Below are positions 1-8,405 of a stretch of DNA of 64,000 bases, piece by piece (position 1 is the stretch's first letter; every line of letters starts with the position of its first letter). The stretch spans positions 1 to 64,000 of the forward strand of contig CAVJLN010000006.1 of assembly GCA_963650485.1 (NCBI GenBank), given 5' to 3'. This DNA comes from Suilimivivens sp963650485. GTDB lineage: Bacteria; Bacillota; Clostridia; Lachnospirales; Lachnospiraceae. The notes beneath the pieces were generated by a model. The model saw nothing but the letters and a program-made list of their open reading frames with translations. It was not told where the DNA came from and did no database searches. The translations under genes and the position numbers were made by a program.

Positions 1-386
1 TATGTAGACTGGTGTTCATACAGGTTCACTTCATTCATAATCAAAAAAGAAATGTCATTCTGCATTCCCATATAAATTGCATTGTCCAACATGTTAAATG
101 TGATCCGTGATGCATCCGTATAACTTGTCCCATTGAGAGCGTTATACAAAGACAATGCATTCTCTGGCTCCCGAAACAACATCCGGCTTACCGTATCTTT
201 ATAATTTCTCTGTACTTTCGTTTCTCTTGTTGTTTCTTTGACTGTTTTCCCTGTTACTTCTACTGCTTTTTCTGTTGTTTCTTTTGTTGTTACCTCAGCC
301 TCTTTTATTATTCCTTCCTTTGCTGTTACTTCTGCTGTTTTTGTTACTCCTTCTGTCGCTGTTTTGCTTACTTTTACCTCTCCCAT
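1..386 (-). CDS. Rpn / PD-(D/E)XK transposase-family-like protein, 3' end outside the window
   Basis: The gene runs off the left edge, so only the first 128 residues are visible. The start is ATG at 386, with GGGAGG six bases upstream. Residues 1 to about 55 are a low-complexity stretch rich in Thr, Lys, Glu and Val (repeated K-E-T-T and E-V-T units), probably helical and charged. After it comes YKDTVSRMLF, then LYNALNGTSY and a segment ending in NLYEHQSTY. This is the usual N-terminal region of a large Lachnospiraceae family annotated as Rpn-like or PD-(D/E)XK nuclease family transposase. Catalytic residues would lie beyond the edge, so activity cannot be judged. The repetitive N-terminus is unusual, since these proteins normally begin close to the YKD motif. 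Confidence 0.7.
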   Translation of the reverse strand, partial: MGEVKVSKTATEGVTKTAEVTAKEGIIKEAEVTTKETTEKAVEVTGKTVKETTRETKVQRNYKDTVSRMLFREPENALSLYNALNGTSYTDASRITFNMLDNAIYMGMQNDISFLIMNEVNLYEHQST

Positions 387-689
387 TTTCTTCCTCCCTT
401 TGCAGGAAGATAGAAATAGACCTATCAACGTTCCATAAACGTTTATATCAGTCACACAAACCGACGTCTGTTTTCCTTCCTCCCGCTTCTTCAATTGTTT
501 AAGTGTGATTTAAAAGCATGGATTTCAGAAAACTTCTGTTTTCATAGTCAGAATAAATATAAAACCTTGGACAGAATCTTAATCAATTTGATCCTATTCC
601 TATTGCTTATATCTATAAAATTCCAGAACTTCATCAGCATAAGATACCGATGACTTAGATTGGATTAATGAAATATATGCTTTGTAGTG

Positions 690-718
690 AATATATCATA
701 CGGAATGTTGTATGTCAA
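690..718 (-). promoter_or_regulatory. Sigma-A-type promoter for the Rpn-like gene
   Basis: Read on the minus strand there is a perfect -35 TTGACA (713-718), a 17-base spacer and a -10 TATATT (690-695). Transcription would start near 683, leaving about 300 bases of leader before the ATG at 386. The leader (387-683) is AT-rich with no long ORF and no riboswitch fold that I recognise. Confidence 0.6.
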
Positions 719-740
719 TTACCCAAAATATAAAAATCTG

Positions 741-774
741 GTAACTATTCAGAACCCCCTTCGTAAAACCGTTG
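741..774 (+). repeat. Dispersed repeat end, GTAACTATTCAGA family (copy A)
   Basis: These 34 bases match 43307-43340 at about 30 positions, including the first 15 without a break. The shared part starts with GTAACTATTCAGAAC and continues through TTCG and AAAACCG. Here only one end is seen; no inverted partner was found within the next few hundred bases. It sits directly before the decayed HTH fragment. Confidence 0.55.
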
Positions 775-951
775 CTAACGCGGGATTATAATAAAGAGTT
801 CGCAAGGGCTACGAATACGCGTTTTGAGGTAATTAATAAATGGTACCAGGGTCATGTTAAAAAACTGGATACCGATGTACTTGCCCGAATTTGTTACATT
901 CTGGATTGTATCCCTGGAGATATTGTGATATACACGGTATCCGAAGAATAA
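772..951 (+). pseudogene. Remnant of a small XRE-type HTH regulator
   Basis: The frame reads ...NKEFARATNTRFEVINKWYQ, then GHVKKLDTDVLARICYILDC and IPGDIVIYTVSEE, ending in TAA at 949-951. The DVLARICYILDC...GDI pattern is the C-terminal half of short XRE-like HTH regulators common in Clostridia. No ATG precedes it: an in-frame TAA at 742-744 closes the frame, and the only start candidate is a TTG at 772 with no ribosome binding site. The expected first helices are missing and replaced by the dispersed repeat. I read it as a 5'-truncated remnant. It could also be a very short leaderless gene, but that is less likely. It is the only plus-strand coding signal in the window. Confidence 0.5.
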
Positions 952-974
952 TACCGGAATGGCATGGTAATGTA

Positions 975-1004
975 AAAAGCCTGTCCGTTGAAAGACAGGC
1001 TTTT
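975..1004 (-). terminator. Rho-independent terminator after polC (bidirectional)
   Basis: An 11-bp perfect stem (AAAAGCCTGTC pairing with GACAGGCTTTT) with an 8-base loop. Because both arms end in A or T runs it can stop transcription in both directions. It lies about 60 bases past the polC stop codon and closes the ispG-polC transcription unit. Confidence 0.8.
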
Positions 1005-1063
1005 ATAACTGAAACATCTCTTATCAATCACTCATGCCAAACAATTATTTCACCAACCTTCCC

Positions 1064-4000
1064 CTACGATAACGCAAAATCAAACAGACTGATCTGATTC
1101 GATTCCGGCAGATCCCCGAGAATCCCCAGGTCGCTCATCAGATCAATGATGGTCTTCGAAGCCTTCGTACGCATCCGGAAATCATCCTTCGAAAGGAACG
1201 GTCCGTCCTTGGCTGCTTCAACGATTGCATCGGCAGCCTTTTCACCAAGTCCGTCGATACTGCTTAAGGACGGCATGATCTTTCCGTCGAAAATCTGGAA
1301 GTTCCGGGAATGTGCACGGAAAATATCGATTGGCTCAAATTCAAAGCCTCTGGCATACATTTCCTGCACGATCTTCATATCCTTCATGGTATCCTGTTCC
1401 TTCTTACTTAAGGAATCACTCCGGCTCTTATAATCCTTCATCACATCCTCCAGATGCTTTTGCCCCTGACACATGATTTCATAGGAAAACGCCGATGCAC
1501 GGATGGAAAAATACGACGCATAATAGGCCTGCGGATAGTTAATCTTACAATAGGCTATACGCCATGCCATCATAACGTACGCTGCTGCATGAGCCTTCGG
1601 GAACATGTACTTGATCTTCTTACAGGACGCAATGTACCAGTCCGGTACGCCCTGCGCCGTCATGGTCTTTTCCCACTCCGGCTTCAATCCCTTTCCCTTA
1701 CGGACACTTTCCATAATGGTAAAGGATAACGCACTGTCTACGCCCATACTGATCAGATAAATCATAATATCGTCTCGACAGCAGATACAGTGTGAAATAT
1801 CCGCAACGCCATCGAGAATCAGGGTCTGTGCATTTCCAAGCCATACATCCGTTCCATGGCCAAGCCCGGAAATACGGATCAGATCCGATAAGCTCTGCGG
1901 CTTTGTGTCCAGAAGCATCTGAATAACGAAGTCCGTACCAAATTCCGGGATTCCAAGAGAACCCACCGGACAGCCGCCAATCTGATCCGGCGTAATGCCG
2001 AGCGCCGAGGTGTTCTGGAACAGGGACATGACCTGCTTATCATCGAGAGGAATCTTCGTCGGGTCGATTCCGGTTAAATCCTGCAGCATACGAATCATCG
2101 TCGGATCATCGTGTCCGAGAATATCAAGCTTTAACAAATTGTGGTCAATGGAATGGTAATCAAAATGCGTGGTAACAATGTCGGTTGTCATATCATTGGC
2201 CGGGTGCTGCACCGGTGTAAAGGAATTGATGTCCTCCCCCATAGGAAGCACGATGATACCCCCGGGATGCTGTCCGGTGCTCCGCCGGATTCCGGTACAC
2301 CCTAAAACAATACGGTTAATTTCGCAGGTCCGTTTCTTCTTACCACGTTCCTCATAATAATTCTTCACATAACCGAATGCGGTCTTATCCGCAAGTGTTG
2401 CAATCGTTCCGGCACGGTATGTCTGACCGGCACCGAAAATAACTTCTGTATATTTATGAGCCTTACTCTGATATTCCCCGGAGAAGTTCAGGTCAATATC
2501 CGGCTCCTTGTCTCCCTTAAAACCAAGGAAGGTTTCAAACGGGATATCAAATCCATCCTTCGTCAGCGGCTCCCCGCACCTCGGACAGATCTTATCCGGA
2601 AGGTCACATCCGGAAATGCCGGCATTTTCCTTAATTTCCGGTGCATCAAAATCATAATACCGGCACTTCGGGCAGCGGTAATGTGCCGCCAGGGAATTTA
2701 CCTCTGTAATTCCCGCCATAAACGCCACAAGGGAAGAGCCTACTGATCCTCGCGAGCCTACCAGATAGCCGTCCTCCACTGACTTCCACACCAGCTTCTG
2801 TGCAATAATATACATAACGGCAAATCCATTACTGATAATGGAATGAAGCTCCTTTTCCAGACGTTCCTCGACGATCTTAGGCAGTTCATCCCCATACAGC
2901 TCATGGGCACGGCGGTAACAGATCTCCGTCAGCGTCTTATCACTGTCCGGAATAACCGGCGGGCATTTATCCGGACGAACCGGTGCCATGACATCGATCC
3001 GGTCCGCAATTTTATTGGTATTGGTAATGACAATCTCTTCGGCCTTATCACTGCCAAGATACTCAAACTCTGCAAGCATCTCCTCTGTTGTCCGCAGATA
3101 AAGCGGCGCCTGATTGTCTGCATCCTCAAAGCCCTTACCTGCCATGATGATCCGGCGGTAAACTTCATCCTCGGGGTCTAAGAAATGTACATCACACGTT
3201 GCCACAACCGGCTTTCCGTATTCTTCCCCCAGCTCCACGATCCGGCGGTTGATGTTCATGATATCTTCCATGCTGTTAATGGAAGGAACCCTTTCGGATT
3301 CAATCATGAACGCATTGTTCCCAAGCGGCTGGATTTCCAGATAATCATAAAAATTCACAAGTCTTGCGATCTCTGCTTCCGGCTTGTCTTCCAGCAACGC
3401 CCTGTAAAGCTCTCCTGCTTCACAGGCGCTTCCCAGAATTAAGCCTTCCCGGTGCTTCATCAGGAAGCTTTTCGGTACACGGGGACGTTTACTGTAATAA
3501 TCCAGGTGTGATGCCGAAACAAGCCGGTACAGATTCTCTCTTCCGACATTGTTCTCTGCTAAAATGATCGCATGATAAGAAGGAAGACGCTTCACAATCT
3601 CCTTACTGGAAGCTCCCCATTCATTAATCTGCTTTAAATTTTCCACTCCCTGCTCCTTTAAAAGCGGGATCATCTTTACAAAAATCTCTGCCGTTGCACC
3701 GGCATCATCCACGGCACGATGATGGTTTTCAAGAGAAACACCCATCGTCTTGCAGACCGCATCCAGTGTATGCTTCGCCTGATTCGGGAAAAGAACTCGC
3801 GCAATTCCCAGTGTATCCGCATACGTGAAGGTCTTGTTTAACTGCTGCCGCATCACATTTTCCTTGATAAAGCTCATATCAAAGGACGCATTGTGCGCCA
3901 CCATCACTGCATCCCTGCAAAACTCCATGAACTGGGGAAGAACCTCTTCAATCACCGGCGCATCCATTACCATACTGTCATTGATACTCGTGAGTTTTTC

Positions 4001-5659
4001 AATATGATACGGAATCGGCACCTGCGGATTCACAAAGGTCGAGAATTTGTCTGCAATCTCCCCATTGACCACCTTCACGGCTCCGATTTCAATAATCCGG
4101 TTGCTTACCGGTGAAAATCCCGTCGTTTCAATATCAAATACCACAAAATCATGCGTAAAATCCTGTCCCTGCTCATTCACAACAAGATCCTGCAGATCAT
4201 CGACCAGGTAGGCTTCCATACCATAAATAATCTTAAAGAAATCCTGTTTATCCGGATTCGGATCTCCGGCTTCCTTACGCTTTGCCTTCTCTGCTTTCCA
4301 CAGATCCTCCCAGACATGGTTCGCATCCGGGAAAGCCTGTACCACTCCATGATCCGTAATGGCAATCGCCGGATGCCCCCATTGATATGCCCGTTTTACG
4401 ATGTCCTTCGCCTCCGAAACACCATCCATATCACTCATCTTCGTATGGCAGTGAAGTTCTACTCTCTTCCGGACGCTTAGATCCTTTCTCGAAGTGGTAA
4501 AGTCCGCAATCTTCTTGATTCCAATTACCGAGCCAATCGTCAGCTCCTTGTCAAATGCATCAATTGCGGCAATTCCCTTAAGCTTCACGAATGCTCCCAT
4601 CTTAAGGTCTGCCTTTACCTCCGCTACCTGATCGTTATGCACGAACATCTTAAAGGTCATGGTATCCGTATAATCGGTAATATCAAACATCAGAATGGTA
4701 CGTTCATTTTTGATTTCACGGGAATCCTCACGGATGATTTTCCCCTTTACCGTGACCTCCATCTCTCCCATGATGTCCTCCATGGGCATCACTTCATCCT
4801 CAAAGTCACGTCCGTAAATCACATCCGGATTATCCGATTTCTTAATGGCTCTGCGGAAGTCGCTGCGATCCTCTCTCTTTCCAAAGCTCCGCTTCTCGAA
4901 CGTACGCTTCTCTCCGGTTCCTTTGCTGACCGTTCCCTTTCCCTGTTCTGCCGGATTCTTCGGTGCGCTTCCGGAAGCCGCTGCAATTGCGGATGAGCCT
5001 TCTCCTGCTCCTTCCGCATGCCCTGTAGCACCTGCTTTCATTTCTCCTGAAGCTCCCTCTGCGGCCGCTCCGTCCTTACCAAAGGCCCGCAGTGTGATCT
5101 CCCGGATCTGCCGGGAAATCATGATGTCATCCTCTTCCTTATGACGTCCTGTTTTCTTCTCTTTATATTCCATCAGGCATTCTGCCTTAAGACCGCACCG
5201 CTCCACAATAATCTTCTCTAAGATCCGCAGAAGCTCCTGCGACTTACTTCTGGCTAAAACCGTATCCTCTGCCGTAATCAGGATCTGGTTCTCCTTCGGA
5301 TAGGAAAGATCTGCCGACTTGAAAATGTTGTATTCCACCGGACTGTATTCCCGCAGCTCGAGCAGAATGCTGGACTCATACTCCCGCATCAGATTCTCCG
5401 GCGTGTACTGCTCTGACAGATGAAAGTTTTCATATAGCTTAACCGTCACTGAATGCTTATCAAAAAACTGCCGTTTGATTTCCTTTTCGACCTTATAAAT
5501 TGTCTCCTTCGGAATCAGGTAATCGCTTACAATGCTCACGCGAACAAAGTCCCTGCTTTTGGTTGCAGAGACTTTACATACGGTGACCTGTTCAAACAGC
5601 TCACTGCTTTTTTTATCCAGCTTTAATTTGGGAAACACATCAAAAAATGACTTTTCCAT
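1064..5659 (-). CDS. polC: DNA polymerase III alpha subunit, PolC type
   Basis: Replicative polymerase of low-GC Gram-positives, synthesising DNA at the fork with built-in 3'-5' proofreading. At 1531 residues it is slightly long for the family. Order: N-terminal domain; a low-complexity linker rich in Ala, Gly, Lys and Glu (about 193-270); OB fold (about 300-390); PHP domain starting at ELHCHTKMSDMDG (about 405); DEDD exonuclease inserted in the PHP domain, starting FVVFDIETTGF (about 504); a zinc ribbon with two CPxC pairs (about 995-1030); and the polymerase core with the catalytic PDIDLNFSGEYQ (about 1053). It lies 19 bases downstream of ispG and is followed by a terminator. Nothing is missing; the linker is the only variable part. 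Confidence 0.97.
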   Translation of the reverse strand: MEKSFFDVFPKLKLDKKSSELFEQVTVCKVSATKSRDFVRVSIVSDYLIPKETIYKVEKEIKRQFFDKHSVTVKLYENFHLSEQYTPENLMREYESSILLELREYSPVEYNIFKSADLSYPKENQILITAEDTVLARSKSQELLRILEKIIVERCGLKAECLMEYKEKKTGRHKEEDDIMISRQIREITLRAFGKDGAAAEGASGEMKAGATGHAEGAGEGSSAIAAASGSAPKNPAEQGKGTVSKGTGEKRTFEKRSFGKREDRSDFRRAIKKSDNPDVIYGRDFEDEVMPMEDIMGEMEVTVKGKIIREDSREIKNERTILMFDITDYTDTMTFKMFVHNDQVAEVKADLKMGAFVKLKGIAAIDAFDKELTIGSVIGIKKIADFTTSRKDLSVRKRVELHCHTKMSDMDGVSEAKDIVKRAYQWGHPAIAITDHGVVQAFPDANHVWEDLWKAEKAKRKEAGDPNPDKQDFFKIIYGMEAYLVDDLQDLVVNEQGQDFTHDFVVFDIETTGFSPVSNRIIEIGAVKVVNGEIADKFSTFVNPQVPIPYHIEKLTSINDSMVMDAPVIEEVLPQFMEFCRDAVMVAHNASFDMSFIKENVMRQQLNKTFTYADTLGIARVLFPNQAKHTLDAVCKTMGVSLENHHRAVDDAGATAEIFVKMIPLLKEQGVENLKQINEWGASSKEIVKRLPSYHAIILAENNVGRENLYRLVSASHLDYYSKRPRVPKSFLMKHREGLILGSACEAGELYRALLEDKPEAEIARLVNFYDYLEIQPLGNNAFMIESERVPSINSMEDIMNINRRIVELGEEYGKPVVATCDVHFLDPEDEVYRRIIMAGKGFEDADNQAPLYLRTTEEMLAEFEYLGSDKAEEIVITNTNKIADRIDVMAPVRPDKCPPVIPDSDKTLTEICYRRAHELYGDELPKIVEERLEKELHSIISNGFAVMYIIAQKLVWKSVEDGYLVGSRGSVGSSLVAFMAGITEVNSLAAHYRCPKCRYYDFDAPEIKENAGISGCDLPDKICPRCGEPLTKDGFDIPFETFLGFKGDKEPDIDLNFSGEYQSKAHKYTEVIFGAGQTYRAGTIATLADKTAFGYVKNYYEERGKKKRTCEINRIVLGCTGIRRSTGQHPGGIIVLPMGEDINSFTPVQHPANDMTTDIVTTHFDYHSIDHNLLKLDILGHDDPTMIRMLQDLTGIDPTKIPLDDKQVMSLFQNTSALGITPDQIGGCPVGSLGIPEFGTDFVIQMLLDTKPQSLSDLIRISGLGHGTDVWLGNAQTLILDGVADISHCICCRDDIMIYLISMGVDSALSFTIMESVRKGKGLKPEWEKTMTAQGVPDWYIASCKKIKYMFPKAHAAAYVMMAWRIAYCKINYPQAYYASYFSIRASAFSYEIMCQGQKHLEDVMKDYKSRSDSLSKKEQDTMKDMKIVQEMYARGFEFEPIDIFRAHSRNFQIFDGKIMPSLSSIDGLGEKAADAIVEAAKDGPFLSKDDFRMRTKASKTIIDLMSDLGILGDLPESNQISLFDFALS

Positions 5660-5678
5660 ACACGTTCTTCTTTCTAAA

Positions 5679-6737
5679 TTATGATTCCCAATGCTCCAGT
5701 TCTTCGCGAAGCGCTGCTAAAAGCTGATCCTCCGGAACCTTACGGATAATCTCCCCCTTTTTAATGAGAAGTCCTTCGCTGATACCGCCTGCAATGCCAA
5801 GATCTGCTTCCTTCGCTTCTCCCGGTCCGTTTACAGCACAGCCCATAACGGCCACCTTAATATCAAGCGGATACTCAGCAACCAGTGTTTCTACCTGGTT
5901 GGCAAGCCCGATAAGGTCAATCTTCGTTCTTCCACAGGTCGGACAGGAAACCACCTCTACTCCGCCCTTACGAAGTCCCAAGGTTCTTAAAATAATCTTC
6001 GCCGACTTAATCTCTTCAACCGGATCGCCGGTAAGGGATACACGGATGGTATCACCGATTCCCTGATGTAGAATGAGTCCCAGTCCGATCGAAGACTTGA
6101 TGTTACCACTGATAATCGTTCCCGCCTCGGTAATTCCTACATGAAGCGGATAATCCGTCTTCTGTGAAAGAATTTCATGTGCCCTGACACACATCAGCAC
6201 ATCCGAGGATTTGATGCTGATGACCATGTTTTCATAGCCTTCCTCTTCGATCATATGTACCTTGTCGAGGGCACTCTCCACGATTCCCTCTGCGGTAACG
6301 CCATGATATTTTTCCACAAGCTCACGCTCTAAGGAGCCGGAATTTACACCCACACGGATCGGAATGTTGTGCTCCTTCGCAACAGCCACAACTGCGCTTA
6401 GCTTCTCACGTCCTCCGATGTTTCCGGGATTGATCCGGATCTTATCTGCTCCGTTTTCCATCGCTGCAATCGCCATTTTATAATCAAAATGAATATCTGC
6501 AACAAGCGGAATATGGATCTGCTTCTTGATCTCTTTGACTGCCTGTGCCGCCTCTAAGGTCGGCACCGTACAGCGGATGATTTCACAGCCTGCCTTCTCA
6601 AGGCGCAGGATCTGTGCCACGGTAGCTTCCACATCCTCTGTTCGGGTATTCGTCATGGACTGGATCAGAATGGGATTTCCTCCTCCGATCACACGATCGC
6701 CGATATGAATTACTCTTGTATGTTCACGATTAATCAT
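5679..6737 (-). CDS. ispG: 4-hydroxy-3-methylbut-2-en-1-yl diphosphate synthase (flavodoxin), IspG/GcpE
   Basis: Penultimate step of the MEP isoprenoid pathway: a [4Fe-4S] enzyme reductively opens the cyclodiphosphate MEcPP to HMBPP. The 352-residue length is normal for the two-domain bacterial form. The N-terminal TIM barrel begins near HIGDRVIGGGNPILIQSMT. The C-terminal cluster domain carries VSCPTCGRTKIDL and GCAVNGPGEA, which supply the three cysteines that bind the cluster. It is close to dxr (10490-11635), cdsA and uppS, so this stretch makes, reduces and uses isoprenoid precursors. The upstream region holds the structured tandem repeat described separately, which would form the 5' leader of this transcript if the promoter lies beyond it. 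Confidence 0.97.
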   Translation of the reverse strand: MINREHTRVIHIGDRVIGGGNPILIQSMTNTRTEDVEATVAQILRLEKAGCEIIRCTVPTLEAAQAVKEIKKQIHIPLVADIHFDYKMAIAAMENGADKIRINPGNIGGREKLSAVVAVAKEHNIPIRVGVNSGSLERELVEKYHGVTAEGIVESALDKVHMIEEEGYENMVISIKSSDVLMCVRAHEILSQKTDYPLHVGITEAGTIISGNIKSSIGLGLILHQGIGDTIRVSLTGDPVEEIKSAKIILRTLGLRKGGVEVVSCPTCGRTKIDLIGLANQVETLVAEYPLDIKVAVMGCAVNGPGEAKEADLGIAGGISEGLLIKKGEIIRKVPEDQLLAALREELEHWES

Positions 6738-6766
6738 TTTGAATCCTCCTGAATCTTATATTGTAT

Positions 6767-7034
6767 GTCTGCTTCGCAGCCGCTTGTTTGCTTTCATCTA
6801 CGGCTCACATGCCCGTGCTTCGCACTCTCTGTCTGCTTTCAGCAGACGCATGTTCGCTAATAAGTACAAGAAAAACAAATGTCTGCTTCGCAGCCGCTTG
6901 TTTGCTTTCATCTGCGGCTCACATGCCCGTGCTTCGCACTCTCTGTCTGCTTTCAGCAGACGCATGTTCGCTAATAAGTACAAGAAAAACAAATGTCTGC
7001 TTCGCAGCCGCTTGTTTTTCTTTTGTACTTATTA
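6767..7034 (-). repeat. 114-bp structured tandem repeat between the Ser/Thr kinase gene and ispG
   Basis: Two complete 114-bp units (6767-6880 and 6881-6994) differ at a single base (A at 6800, G at 6914). A third partial unit (6995-7019) runs into an inverted copy of the unit's own end. Read on the minus strand, each unit contains GTCTGCTGAAAGCAGAC and GTGCGAAGCAC hairpins enclosed by ACATGC/GCATGT, which predicts a three-way junction. A further AGCCGC/GCGGCT stem follows. The arms at 6972-6992 and 7012-7034 form a stem of about 21 bp. Long ORFs here are by-products of the repeat; no convincing gene lies in 6738-7064. Confidence 0.8.
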
Positions 7035-7036
7035 TA
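7031..7036 (-). promoter_or_regulatory. Possible -10 element at the edge of the repeat leader
   Basis: A perfect TATAAT on the minus strand lies just outside and partly within the outer hairpin arm of the repeat. There is no good -35 at 16-18 bases, so this is only a candidate. If used, the transcript would begin near 7024 and carry the whole repeat as an ispG leader of roughly 290 bases. Confidence 0.25.
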
Positions 7037-7064
7037 TTACCCCACATACAGCAAAAACGCAAAC

Positions 7065-8390
7065 CTAATCCTCCGCTTTAATGCGGATGATGCGGCTTCC
7101 GAAAACCTCTCCTTTTTCATCAATGGCTATGATTTGTAAGGACACCTGCTGACATGGCATCCGCTCCATGGGAATTTCGAGACGGACTTTATCACCAACC
7201 GGAAGCACCGTTCCTTCTTTCACCAAAAGCAGCCGGTCATTTTCATCCTTCATATCTACCCAGAAGGTTTCCTTTCCGGCAGCAAAGCTGTTCTGTACTC
7301 CTGTCTGTTGATGTAAGCCAAAGACCAGCCCTCCAAGCAGAAGTCCGAATCCCAGACTCCACAGTCCGATTCCCTTCTTTGAAGTCAGCCATACCTCCTT
7401 TTCCTGCCGGATCAAGCTTCCCTTCCTTTTTCCTGACCGGAACAACAGAAGATAAAGAACCACTCCGATCGTCAGACATAGAAACGGCTTTCTTAAGAAA
7501 GGATCCGGGAAGCTGGAGCTTGGAATTCCATTTAAGAGCGGCAGAATCACAAGCAGAACTCCCACGGTAAAGGGAATTGCTGTCAACAGACACCGGCAGA
7601 GATGCAATCCCTTCCACTTCCATCTCTTATTCATGGACTGACAGTCTTCAAGCGCCTTTTGTACCTCCCGCATGGAAGCATAACGATCCTTCGGATGCTC
7701 TCTTACACATTTCTCAATCACCTGCTCATAAGAAACAGGAATCCTCCGGTCATACTGACGCGCCGGCCGCCGCTCGTAGGGCGGCTTTAATGGATTGACT
7801 CCGGTTAAGAGCTCATGGGCAACTGCTCCAAAGCTGAAAATATCACATGCTACATCGGCCTGCATGCCATTCCACTGTTCCGGCGCACTATAACCGGGTG
7901 TCCCGATGCTTACCCGTTCCTCGCTCTGATTATGACACCGGAAAAACGCACCTCCCAAATCAATAAGCTTTAAATATCCATCCTCCTGAATGATCAGATT
8001 GGCAGGCTTCAGATCCCGGTATACGACTGCCGGATGCTGTTCATGAAGATAAACAAAAATATCCAGCAGCTCCTTCATCCAGACAACTGCTTGCATAAGC
8101 TCCGGCTTCCCGTACTGTTCCAGATACTCCTTTAACGTAACTCCCTCTACGTATTCCATCACCAGAAAACCATGCTCTTCTTCCTCAAAATAATCATAAA
8201 TGTCCGGCAGCCCCGGATGCTTCAGAGCCTTTAACAGCTCCATTTCCCTGCGTATCTCCCGGATCTGTTCCATTTTCTTAATTGCGACGAAACGGTTTAA
8301 ATGCAGATCCTTAGCCAACATCACAACCCCCGATGCCCCTTCACCGATCTTCCGGATCTGCTCATACTGGTTGTTCCAGATTTTTTTCAT
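7065..8390 (-). CDS. Membrane-anchored Ser/Thr protein kinase (Hanks type)
   Basis: The N-terminal 260 residues or so form a eukaryotic-type kinase. It shows glycine-rich loop GEGASGVVMLAKD, VAIKK with the ATP-binding Lys, catalytic loop YRDLKPANLI, metal-binding DLG in place of DFG, and GTPGYSAPEQW in the activation segment. Three hydrophobic segments follow (about 265-365), then a short C-terminal domain. PASTA repeats, typical of PrkC/Stk, are absent, so it probably does not sense muropeptides that way. The start chosen is the ATG at 8390, which has GGGGGAG at good spacing; the ATG six bases earlier overlaps that site. It lies 15 bases after the PP2C phosphatase stop, so kinase and opposing phosphatase are co-transcribed. 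Substrates are unknown. Confidence 0.88.
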   Translation of the reverse strand: MKKIWNNQYEQIRKIGEGASGVVMLAKDLHLNRFVAIKKMEQIREIRREMELLKALKHPGLPDIYDYFEEEEHGFLVMEYVEGVTLKEYLEQYGKPELMQAVVWMKELLDIFVYLHEQHPAVVYRDLKPANLIIQEDGYLKLIDLGGAFFRCHNQSEERVSIGTPGYSAPEQWNGMQADVACDIFSFGAVAHELLTGVNPLKPPYERRPARQYDRRIPVSYEQVIEKCVREHPKDRYASMREVQKALEDCQSMNKRWKWKGLHLCRCLLTAIPFTVGVLLVILPLLNGIPSSSFPDPFLRKPFLCLTIGVVLYLLLFRSGKRKGSLIRQEKEVWLTSKKGIGLWSLGFGLLLGGLVFGLHQQTGVQNSFAAGKETFWVDMKDENDRLLLVKEGTVLPVGDKVRLEIPMERMPCQQVSLQIIAIDEKGEVFGSRIIRIKAED

Positions 8391-8405
8391 TGACATCTCC
8401 CCCTT

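Noticed and set aside
4637..5144. Plus-strand ORFs of 99-119 codons opposite the PolC linker
   Set aside because: They are reverse shadows of polC with no start signal; the polC frame has clear domains.
6767..7019. Short CRISPR array
   Set aside because: Units are directly joined with no unique spacers, and are 114 bp rather than 25-40 bp. No cas genes are present.
6739..7081. Plus- and minus-strand ORFs of 64-109 codons over the tandem repeat
   Set aside because: They arise because 114 is divisible by three, so any frame without a stop stays open. Codon content is odd, no ribosome site precedes them, and the two plus-strand frames give unrelated proteins.
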